From: Archangium violaceum Cb vi76
GTDB lineage: Bacteria > Myxococcota > Myxococcia > Myxococcales > Myxococcaceae
NCBI RefSeq assembly: GCF_000733295.1
Contig: NZ_JPMI01000035.1
Coordinates: 1 to 64,000 of the forward strand
Length of the DNA stretch: 64,000 bases
Reading direction: 5' to 3'
In this document: positions 1-7,325 of the stretch, one piece after another
Position numbering within the stretch: the stretch's first letter is position 1
Layout: each line of letters begins with the position of its first letter
Notes under the pieces: generated by a model
The model's database searches: none
What the model was told of the DNA's origin: nothing
The model's input: only the letters and a program-made list of their open reading frames with translations
Program-made: the position numbers and the translations under genes

Positions 1-654
1 CGTGGCGTCCCCATCCCGGGTCGCCATGAGGGGCACCTGCTGCTGCGGAGACAGGGGCGCGAGGGACTGCGCGAGCTTCCACGCGTTGTCGCGCGCCTCA
101 TCCATGGAGAAGCCCACCAGCTTGAGCTCGAGCTCCGGCGCCAGGTGAGTGAGGATGTCGAAGACGAATGACTCGCTCTGCAGCTCCTTCTCCACGATGG
201 GCGTGAGCGTGGCGAGCACGGTGTTGATCTTGTCGAAGTCTCCCTTGAGCGGGGCCAGCTCGGAGCCGGGACAGGTGCGTGCGGCGGCGACGCCGAGATC
301 CAGGGTGATGTGGGCATTCATCCCGAGCAGCAGGTGCTGGAGGACGATGAGATTGGGATTGGACGCGGCGGTGAAGGCGTGGAGCCAGGAGCGGCTGGGC
401 AGCTCGCCCGTGCGGAACTGGGCATAGGCCGTCAGATAGCGATTGGCGAAGGTCACATCGAGCCGCTCCATGCGCTGCCCGTCGTCGAACTGGTTCTTCT
501 GGATGCCGTCGCGCACGGCCAGGGTCACGCGGTTGTAGAGCGCCGCGAAGTAGCCGAGGCGATCCCCGGTGGCGACGCACTCATCGATGATGGTCTCGAG
601 CTGGGAGATGACCCCATTGATGTTCTGGGCGGGGGTGGGGATGAACGTCGGCAT
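1..654 (-). CDS. DUF5995 family protein (partial, C-terminus off window)
   Basis: The reading frame is open from an ATG at 654 (GGAG just upstream) to the left edge, giving 218 codons without a stop; the C-terminus is missing. The product is helical and soluble with no signal peptide. Stretches such as GYFAALYNRVTLAVRDG and LLLGMNAHITLDLGVA, with the H-I-x-L-D-L-G core, are typical of DUF5995 proteins as I recall them. Biochemical function of that family is not known. The gene is divergent from the ABC operon starting at 874. Existence of the gene is well supported by codon bias; the family name rests on recognition only. Confidence 0.75.
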   Translation of the reverse strand, partial: MPTFIPTPAQNINGVISQLETIIDECVATGDRLGYFAALYNRVTLAVRDGIQKNQFDDGQRMERLDVTFANRYLTAYAQFRTGELPSRSWLHAFTAASNPNLIVLQHLLLGMNAHITLDLGVAAARTCPGSELAPLKGDFDKINTVLATLTPIVEKELQSESFVFDILTHLAPELELKLVGFSMDEARDNAWKLAQSLAPLSPQQQVPLMATRDGDAT

Positions 655-800
655 GTCAGGGCTCCAGGGCAGGGCTCATCCCCGGGGTGGGGACCCCAGG
701 GCAGCTCCGTGAGCCTAGCGCCTCGAGTCGCTTCCGGATTTCACTTTTTGTGAAATCCACGATCACCCGGAGGGAGGAAATAAATCCGCACGAGGTCGGG

Positions 801-828
801 TTGACAGGGCCGCTCGCTGTCTTAAGTG
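801..828 (+). promoter_or_regulatory. Sigma70-type promoter of the ABC operon
   Basis: TTGACA at 801-806 is a perfect -35 box, followed after 15-16 bases by TTAAGT/TAAGTG (822-828) as a -10. The start site would fall near 835. This places the possible in-frame ATG at 826 inside the -10 box and supports the later GTG at 874 as the true start of the ATPase. Confidence 0.5.
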
Positions 829-873
829 CAGACGGCGTTTGGAACAAAACCGTTCGTTTCATGGGGTGAGGCC

Positions 874-1875
874 GTGACTCAACCAATGATCCGGATCGAA
901 GGACTGACCAAGAGCTACGGAGCCACGCAGGCGCTGCGTGGGGTCAGCTTCGAAGTCCCCCGAGGACAGGTGGTGGGGTTCCTCGGGCCCAATGGGGCCG
1001 GCAAATCCACCACGATGAAGATACTCGCCGGTTTTGTCACGCCGACCTCCGGCACGGCGAGTGTCAATGGCATCGACGTCACTGTCGATCCGGTCGCGTC
1101 CCGGCGATTGATCGGGTACCTGCCGGAGAACAATCCCCTCTACGAGGAGATGATGGTCCGGGACTTCCTGGACTTCGTCGCCGAGGTGCGGGGCATCCCC
1201 AAGGCCAGACGCGCCGAGCGGATACGCAGTGCCGTGGAGCGCTGTGGTCTTCGCGCGGTGCTGGGCAAGGACATCCACCAGCTCTCGAAGGGTTACCGGC
1301 AGCGCGTGGGCCTGGCACAGGCCATCGTGCACGACCCGGATCTGCTCATCCTGGACGAGCCGACCACGGGCCTGGATCCCAACCAGATCGTGGAGATCCG
1401 GAGCCTCATCAAGGAGCTGGGGAAGGAAAAGACGGTCATCCTCAGCACGCACATCCTCAGCGAGGTGCAGAGCACGTGCAGCCGGGTGCTCATCATCAAC
1501 GATGGGCGGCTGGTCGCGGACGACGCGCCGGAGCGGCTGGGGGAGCGCGAGGGTGGCACGGTCACCGTCGTGCTCGCGTCGCGGACGGGGGCTTCGCTGC
1601 ATCCGGAGGCGATCCGCTCGACGCTGGCGGGCGTGGCCGGTGTCACGGGCGTGGAGCAGACCGAGGGGGAGGGGAGCGGAACGCTGGGCTTCCGGCTGCG
1701 CTACGGCGCCGAGGACATCCGCCGCTCGCTCTTCGAGGCCGCCGTGCGCCATGACCTCTGTCTGCTCGAGGTGAAGCGGCAGCACGTCAGTCTGGAAGAG
1801 ACGTTCCGCAAGCTCACGGGTGGCGAGGGTCCGCGTGGCCCTCGGGAGCCTCAGGTGCCGCCGTTGGCGGCCTGA
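874..1875 (+). CDS. ABC transporter ATP-binding protein, GldA-like
   Basis: Cytoplasmic ATPase of an ABC-2 type exporter. From the GTG at 874 (GGGGTGAG upstream) the product has 333 residues: Walker A GPNGAGKST at 38-46, ABC signature LSKGYRQRV, Walker B LLILDEPTTGLDP and the switch histidine in STHI. The C-terminal 90 residues form the accessory region seen in GldA/NatA/CcmA-type ATPases. It is followed after 36 bases by its permease and then by GldG-family and DUF4340 genes, so the four are one operon. An ATG at 886 is an alternative start. GldA of Bacteroidetes is linked to gliding; whether this homologue affects motility is unknown. Confidence 0.93.
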   Translation: MTQPMIRIEGLTKSYGATQALRGVSFEVPRGQVVGFLGPNGAGKSTTMKILAGFVTPTSGTASVNGIDVTVDPVASRRLIGYLPENNPLYEEMMVRDFLDFVAEVRGIPKARRAERIRSAVERCGLRAVLGKDIHQLSKGYRQRVGLAQAIVHDPDLLILDEPTTGLDPNQIVEIRSLIKELGKEKTVILSTHILSEVQSTCSRVLIINDGRLVADDAPERLGEREGGTVTVVLASRTGASLHPEAIRSTLAGVAGVTGVEQTEGEGSGTLGFRLRYGAEDIRRSLFEAAVRHDLCLLEVKRQHVSLEETFRKLTGGEGPRGPREPQVPPLAA

Positions 1876-1911
1876 GCCCCATCCCAGACAATCGACATCA
1901 CGAGGTAGAGA

Positions 1912-2631
1912 ATGGGAACGACACTGGCCGTCGCCAGGCGTGAGTTCAGGAGTTTCTTCAACTCTCCCGTCGCGTACATCGTCATCGGCGTGTTCCTGGT
2001 CGTGGCGGGGTGGTTGTATTTCAGTACCGTCTTCGTCGCCGGGCAGGCCTCGCTGCGGGCGTTCTTCGGCATCGCCCCGGTGCTGTTCGTCGTCTTCGCT
2101 CCGGCGGTGACGATGCGGCTGCTGGCCGAGGAGCGCAAGAGCGGCACGTTGGAGCTGCTCCTCAGCATGCCCATGAGGGACTGGGAGCTGGTGGCGGGCA
2201 AGTTCGTCGCGGCGCTGGGCATGGTCGCGGTGGGCCTGCTGTGGACGCTGCCCTATCCGCTCACCGTGGCGAGCCTCACCGCCGAGGGCGCCCGGTTCGA
2301 CTGGGGGCCCGTGGTGATGGGCTACCTGGGGCTGCTGCTCATGGCCTCCAGCTTCCTGGCGCTGGGGCTCTGGGCGAGCGCCCTCAGTCGCAACCAGATC
2401 GTCGGCTTCATCATCGGGCTGTTGCTGTGCTTCGCCTTCTACTTCATCGACAAGTTCGCGATGGTGTTGCCGGAGTCGATCGGTGAGCTGCTCCAGTACC
2501 TCTCGGCCGACTACCACTTCACGAACATCGCGCGGGGCGTGCTGGATACGCGCGATCTCCTCTTCTACCTGTCGCTCACGGCCGTGGGGCTGGCGCTGAC
2601 CACGCGCACCCTGGGCAACGTCCGTCAGTGA
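1912..2631 (+). CDS. ABC-2 type transporter permease (GldF-like)
   Basis: A 239-residue inner-membrane protein with about six hydrophobic segments, the usual size for a GldF/NosY-type permease. The stretch MRLLAEERKSGTLELLLSMP is the characteristic cytoplasmic loop of ABC-2 permeases (RLLAEEKRSGTLE). It forms the membrane pore for the ATPase encoded at 874-1875. The start ATG follows GAGGTAGAG. Its stop overlaps the first possible start of the GldG-family gene, which implies translational coupling. The substrate cannot be read from the sequence. Confidence 0.92.
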   Translation: MGTTLAVARREFRSFFNSPVAYIVIGVFLVVAGWLYFSTVFVAGQASLRAFFGIAPVLFVVFAPAVTMRLLAEERKSGTLELLLSMPMRDWELVAGKFVAALGMVAVGLLWTLPYPLTVASLTAEGARFDWGPVVMGYLGLLLMASSFLALGLWASALSRNQIVGFIIGLLLCFAFYFIDKFAMVLPESIGELLQYLSADYHFTNIARGVLDTRDLLFYLSLTAVGLALTTRTLGNVRQ

Positions 2632-2639
2632 GGTTGACG

Positions 2640-4274
2640 ATGAAACCCGGTTCCTCCAATGCGAACATCTTCCTGGCGGCGATCGTCGGCTGCCTGGTGC
2701 TGATCAACATCCTGGCCGTGCGCACGTTCGGCCGCTTCGATGCGACCCGAGACGGGCTCTATACGCTGGCCCAGGTCTCCAAGGACACCCTGGCGGGGCT
2801 CGAGGATCCCGTCACCGTCACGGCGTACTTCACCGAGGATCTCCCGCCTCCGTACTCGGGCAACGCGCGCTACGTGCGTGACCTGCTCGAGGAGTTCCGC
2901 GCCGCCTCCAAGGGCCGGCTCTCCTTCGAGTTCCTGGACCCCATGAGCCAGGAGACGGCCGAGGACCAGGAGACGAAGCGCGAGACGAAGCGTGACATCT
3001 TCGGCCGCGTCTTCCGGGAGCCGACCTCCGTGGAGCGCGAGCTGGCGCAGGACGGCGTCCAGCCCGTGGAGATCCGCGTCATCGAGGATGACCAGATGCA
3101 GACGAAGCGCGCCTACATGGGCATCGTCATCAAGCATCAGGAGAAGAAGGAGGTCATCCCTGTCGTCCAGGACATCCGGACGCTCGAGTACGATCTCACC
3201 ACGCTGGTGCGCAAGCTGACGCGCCCGAAGACGCCGGTGCTCGGGGTGGTGCAGGGACACGACGCACCCTCGCTGCACGAGAAGCTCACCCGGCTGCAAA
3301 CGCTGCTCAGCCAGCTGTACGAGGTCCGCCCGGTGGACCTGTCCGGCAAGGAGCGCGTGGACGCGGACGTGGACGCGCTGCTCGTCATCGGCCCGAAGAC
3401 GGCGTTCCAGAACAACGAGCTGAAGGCCATCGACCAGTTCGTGATGGAGGGCAAGAGCGTGGCGTTCTTCCTCGACGCCCTCCAGGTGGACCTGAAGACC
3501 TTCGCGCCGAGCGAGGCCACGCATGGGCTCGGGCCCCTGCTGGAGACGTGGGGCATCAAGCTCGGGGACAAGCTGGTGGCGGATGTCGAGTCGGCCCAGC
3601 TGAGCGTCCAGGAGCGCCGCGCCTTCATGGTCGTCTCGATGCCGGTGCCGTACCCCTTCATCCCGTTGATCGAGCGCTTCGAGGGCGACAGCCCCATCAC
3701 CCAGGGCCTCGCCGGCGTCTCCCTGCCATTCAGCACGGCCGTCACCGCCACCGCGCCCGAGGGCGCCCAGGCCACGGTGCTCGCGAAGTCCTCGCGCAAG
3801 AGCTGGCTGGAGAACAAGCCCTACAACATCGATCCGCGGCGCGACTGGCGCGAGGAGACCATCACGCCAGACGGTCCGCACCCGCTCATGGTGCAGGTGA
3901 GCGGGAAGCTCAAGAGCCACTTCGCGGCGGAGGCTCAGACGAGCACCTCCAACGGGACGCCCGTGCTCGCGGAGAGCAAGGGCGAGCCGCGGGTCATCGT
4001 GGCGGGCGGCTCGGCGGCACTGTGGGACGACTTCATGGGCCGGCCCAACCAGGCGCTGCTCCTGAACGTGGCGGACTGGCTGCTGCTGGATCCCGCGCTC
4101 CTGGCGATGCGCACCCGCGGCATGGCCGAGGCGCCCCTCCAGCCGGAGCTGAGCGCCACCACGCGCAACACCGTGAAGTTTGGCAATGCCTTCGGGATTC
4201 CCCTCGCGCTCGCCGTCTTCGGGCTCGTCCGCTGGCGGATGCGGGAGTCGCGTCGGGCCACTGTCACCGTTTGA
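2640..4274 (+). CDS. GldG family protein (ABC-associated periplasmic/membrane subunit)
   Basis: Anchored protein with one N-terminal transmembrane helix (about residues 8-28), a long extracytoplasmic region and a second C-terminal helix close to the end (GIPLALAVFGLVRWRMR). This architecture and the N-terminal region around TLAQVSKDTLAGLEDPVTVT match the GldG / ABC_transp_aux (PF09822) family, related to IFT52-type folds. I chose the ATG at 2640, with GAGG seven bases upstream; a GTG at 2628 overlaps the permease stop and is possible. It works with the ATPase and GldF-like permease, but its molecular role is unresolved even in Flavobacterium. Confidence 0.88.
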   Translation: MKPGSSNANIFLAAIVGCLVLINILAVRTFGRFDATRDGLYTLAQVSKDTLAGLEDPVTVTAYFTEDLPPPYSGNARYVRDLLEEFRAASKGRLSFEFLDPMSQETAEDQETKRETKRDIFGRVFREPTSVERELAQDGVQPVEIRVIEDDQMQTKRAYMGIVIKHQEKKEVIPVVQDIRTLEYDLTTLVRKLTRPKTPVLGVVQGHDAPSLHEKLTRLQTLLSQLYEVRPVDLSGKERVDADVDALLVIGPKTAFQNNELKAIDQFVMEGKSVAFFLDALQVDLKTFAPSEATHGLGPLLETWGIKLGDKLVADVESAQLSVQERRAFMVVSMPVPYPFIPLIERFEGDSPITQGLAGVSLPFSTAVTATAPEGAQATVLAKSSRKSWLENKPYNIDPRRDWREETITPDGPHPLMVQVSGKLKSHFAAEAQTSTSNGTPVLAESKGEPRVIVAGGSAALWDDFMGRPNQALLLNVADWLLLDPALLAMRTRGMAEAPLQPELSATTRNTVKFGNAFGIPLALAVFGLVRWRMRESRRATVTV

Positions 4275-4294
4275 AGCGGAGCTGAGGAAGAGCC

Positions 4295-5785
4295 ATGAAG
4301 AAAGGAACCCTCATCGCCCTTGGCGCGTTCGCCGTGCTGCTCGTGCTGGTGCTCGCCACCCGGGAGCGGAACGTCAGCGTGGGAGTCCGCAAGCTGGAGC
4401 TGCCGAAGCTGGACAAGGCCCAGGTCACGGCGCTCGAGCTCTCGGGGGCTCGCAATGTCACCCTCCGCAAGGAGGGGGAAGGCTGGACCGTGGTGGACCC
4501 GGGCAAGCCGGACACGAAGTACCCGGCGGATGAGCGCCTGGTGACCGCCGTGGTCGAGGCGCTCGGAGAGGTGAAGAACCCGGACTTCGTCACCGACCGC
4601 GCCGAGCGGCTCGCGGAGTACGAGCTGGATGATGCGAAGGGGCTGAAGCTCGAGGTCAGCCAGGGCGGCGGTACGGCCGTGGAGCTGGTGCTCGGCAAGG
4701 GCGCCCGGAACGGCGGCGTGTACCTGCGCGAGGCGGGCAGCAACGACGTCTTCGCGCACCGGGGCCGGCTGGACTGGACCGTGCGCAAGGAGCTCGAGGA
4801 CTGGCGCAGGCGTCAGCTCGTGACGCTCGAGGCGGAGAAGCTCTCCCAGCTCGTCCTCCGCTCGAAGGACGGGGAGAGCGTGACCCTGAAGAAGACCCCG
4901 GACGGGTGGGGCCTCGCGGAGGGGACACAGACGCCCGCGGGTTTCCGGTTCAGCTCGCAGGCAGCCGAGCAGCTCGCTCAGCAACTGGCGAGCCTGACCG
5001 CGCAGGACTTCCTGGAGGGAGAGGCCGCGGCGGACGCGGCCACGGGGCTCGGCGAGGCGCACGACAGCGTGGAGGCTCAGCTCGAGGACGGCAAGAAGGT
5101 GGTGGTGCACCTGGGCCGGCAGCCCGAGGCGAAGGAGGGATCGGCCACCGTCGCGGCCCGGGTCGAGGGAGACGCGCAGGTGTACCAGCTCCCTCAGTAC
5201 ACCGCGTCGCAGCTGCGCAAGCGCCTGGTGGACTTCCGGGACACGAGCCTCTTCGGTTTCGAGCCCCTGAAGGTGACGAAGCTGAAGGTCCAGGCCGGTG
5301 GCAGGACGACCGTGGCGGTGAAGGAGGGCGCGAGTTGGAAGCTCACCGAGCCCACGAAGCTCCCGGACGGCTTCGAGTTCGAACCCTCGCAGGTGGACGC
5401 ACAGCTCGCCTGGCTGCGGAGCCTGCGCGGAAACCGCCTCGTCGAGGGCCAGGTCACGGACGCACAGGCGGGGCTCGCTTCACCGGCCACGCTCGTGGAG
5501 GTGACCGTGGACGGCGGGCTCGTGCAGACGCTGCGGCTGGGTAGGGAGGCGCCGGGAGCGGCGAACGGCACGAAGGAGCTGTACGCCCGGACGACGCTCG
5601 ACTCGCTCACCTACGCCGTGGGGGAGGGCGTGCGGAACCGGTTGGCCCAGGGCGTCGAGTTCTTCAAGCGCCACCCGCAGCCGAACTTCGCCGGGGGCGG
5701 GCAGCTCCAGGGCCTCGAGTCGCTCCCGCCCGAGGTGAGGCGGCAGTTGGAGGCACAGCTGCGCGCGAACACCGGACACCCCTGA
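4295..5785 (+). CDS. DUF4340 domain-containing protein
   Basis: A 496-residue protein with one N-terminal membrane helix (residues 5-22) and a large extracytoplasmic part made of repeated beta-rich DUF4340 modules; the theme of a short strand, charged turn and E-G-x-x-W repeats about every 150 residues. GAGGAAGAG precedes the ATG. It is the last gene of the ABC operon, 20 bases after the GldG-family gene. The four-gene order ATPase, permease, GldG, DUF4340 recurs in many delta-proteobacteria and Chloroflexi, which suggests a common envelope function. The biochemical role is unknown. Confidence 0.85.
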   Translation: MKKGTLIALGAFAVLLVLVLATRERNVSVGVRKLELPKLDKAQVTALELSGARNVTLRKEGEGWTVVDPGKPDTKYPADERLVTAVVEALGEVKNPDFVTDRAERLAEYELDDAKGLKLEVSQGGGTAVELVLGKGARNGGVYLREAGSNDVFAHRGRLDWTVRKELEDWRRRQLVTLEAEKLSQLVLRSKDGESVTLKKTPDGWGLAEGTQTPAGFRFSSQAAEQLAQQLASLTAQDFLEGEAAADAATGLGEAHDSVEAQLEDGKKVVVHLGRQPEAKEGSATVAARVEGDAQVYQLPQYTASQLRKRLVDFRDTSLFGFEPLKVTKLKVQAGGRTTVAVKEGASWKLTEPTKLPDGFEFEPSQVDAQLAWLRSLRGNRLVEGQVTDAQAGLASPATLVEVTVDGGLVQTLRLGREAPGAANGTKELYARTTLDSLTYAVGEGVRNRLAQGVEFFKRHPQPNFAGGGQLQGLESLPPEVRRQLEAQLRANTGHP

Positions 5786-5880
5786 GCCCTCCCGGGGAGG
5801 CTCTGGCCGCGAGGATGAGCAACTGGTCCGATTGGGTGCAGGATCCACCGCCACCTGGCAGTTACCCGTGCGGCTCAAGC

Positions 5881-6360
5881 TCATCCGCCGGGCTTGTCCC
5901 GCTTGCTGCCTCTCCGTCTATCGACAGCGGCGCGCTCCGTTCGTGGCCGGCTGCGCTGGGTTGGCGGTGCGGTGCGGGGTTCTTCTGAGGGCCCTGCTCC
6001 ATCCTCGGCAGGGTCCAGGGCCCAAGTGCCCTCTTCCCATCGCTTCAAGGCTTCGGAAGCTCCGAACGGAACCAACCCTTGCCCTTTTGCTGCCTTTTCC
6101 AAGACTGCTTTTGCCTCTGCCGTCCGATGGCGAAGCAGGAACACGGCGGCCATTACCCGCACGTCCATGCGAGGATGTGAGAACAACACCGCGAGCGCAT
6201 CGCGCCCGACATCTCCGTGAGAGCGGAGCTGCATGAAAGCGGCCAGCGCTTTTTTTGCATGTTTGTTTCCGGCCCTCGCGTCTCCCTTGAAAATCTCCTC
6301 ATTCTGAGCCTGTACGTGATGAGCAAACTCTTCAACGAGCTTTTCGAGACTCTTCACCAT
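5881..6360 (-). CDS. DUF2019 protein, putative immunity protein for the adjacent SitA-like toxin
   Basis: Start ATG at 6360 gives 159 residues beginning MVKSLEKLVEEFAHHVQAQN; a longer frame to 6435 lies inside the toxin remnant and is not used. The helical-repeat fold (ALAVLFSHPRMDVRVMAAVFLLRH and the closing ALKRWEEG) fits DUF2019, a HEAT-like family often found beside polymorphic toxins. The first 115 residues are the domain; the tail is Pro/Arg-rich. It starts inside the 3' end of the toxin gene, as expected for a toxin-immunity pair. The frame is intact although the toxin is broken. GC is visibly lower than the neighbours. The immunity role is inferred from position only. Confidence 0.7.
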   Translation of the reverse strand: MVKSLEKLVEEFAHHVQAQNEEIFKGDARAGNKHAKKALAAFMQLRSHGDVGRDALAVLFSHPRMDVRVMAAVFLLRHRTAEAKAVLEKAAKGQGLVPFGASEALKRWEEGTWALDPAEDGAGPSEEPRTAPPTQRSRPRTERAAVDRRRGSKRDKPGG

Positions 6361-7194
6361 ATCCCACTCTGTACGTTCTTGATTGCAAGCAATCCAAACG
6401 CCCGCTGCGCCTCGTAAGACTGACTGCTCAGCCATCCCCGAACGGTCAATGTAGATGAGCCGGCAATATCGTATCGAATCGAGGAGTAGAGGCGGCTCAC
6501 ATTGGTGTGAAGAGTCTTGTCGAGCGCAATGATGTTCTCGGTGTTTTGAAGTGCGTTATCCCCGAACCGCTTCACGTTGCCTTTGGTCTGTTCTACGAGG
6601 TGATGCCATTCCTTTCCGGAGCCCGCCGTTCCCATGGCTGACTTGAAGCCACCAAACGACCGCCAGGGCGAGCGCGAGGCTTCGCTTGTCGTCATCCTGA
6701 ATGAGGGGCCCATCTTCAAACAGCGTCAGGCAATCCCCTGGAGTGCCGCACCGCTCGCAAAAATGCCCATAGGATTTGGCCAGGTCTGATTGCCATGCTT
6801 CGCCACACAAGGGCGCGGCAGCCAACGCCAGCCTACGGCCGACATACAACGGGGGGCGAGACGCAGCCACCCGAAGCGGCATGTTGAGCCAAAGCGTTGT
6901 CATGGCTGCCGAAAGCTCGGCGTCGCTCACCTGCACCGGCACGAAGTCCGTGGGTAGCTTGGCAAAGAAAGCTTCTACCTCCTGGCTCCCGTCCTCGGCT
7001 TCAGCTTCCAGAGCCCACGATTCGAACGAGTCGTGCGGCACGGGTGGACGGAAGCGGGAAGTCGCCAACCCTCCACCCATGGGGGCCCCCGTGGCGCACG
7101 CTGTAACCAGCATCAGCGCCGCCAGGGCCAGCGCACCCGCGCGCAGGGGCCACCGTGTGTCCACGGGGCGAGTATCGACAGTATGTCTAGACAT
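6354..7194 (-). pseudogene. SitA-like polymorphic toxin lipoprotein, internally deleted and frameshifted
   Basis: Frame 1 starts at ATG 7194: signal peptide with lipobox LMLVTAC, then a conserved N-domain ending in PGDCLTLFEDGPLIQDDDK and RSLALALAV. Around 6650-6670 this runs out of frame. The other frame then carries a complete toxin tip: GSGKEWHHLVEQ, a motif of HNH-type nucleases, then NTENIIALDKTLH and a C-terminal LTVRGWLSSQ helix, ending at 6354. In SitA-type toxins, as I recall them, a hydrophobic region of over 100 residues separates these two parts; here it is absent, so a deletion fused the ends out of frame. SitA lipoproteins pass between cells through TraAB outer-membrane exchange. 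This copy should make no active toxin. Confidence 0.75.
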
Positions 7195-7325
7195 TGCAGC
7201 ACCTCTCCGGGCGAACCGCCCGAGGTGGAAGCCTGAACTCGCGCGCTCCCCAAGGTGACGTTCCCGCCGAGCGAAGGCTCCGGCGAGGCCGGCCACCATG
7301 GACTTCCAACCAGGTAGTTACGGCT

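Noticed and set aside
859-2517. 552-codon minus-strand frame opposite the ABC genes
   Set aside because: It is the antisense shadow of two clear genes; no domain, repetitive His/Arg/Glu-rich composition typical of high-GC shadows.
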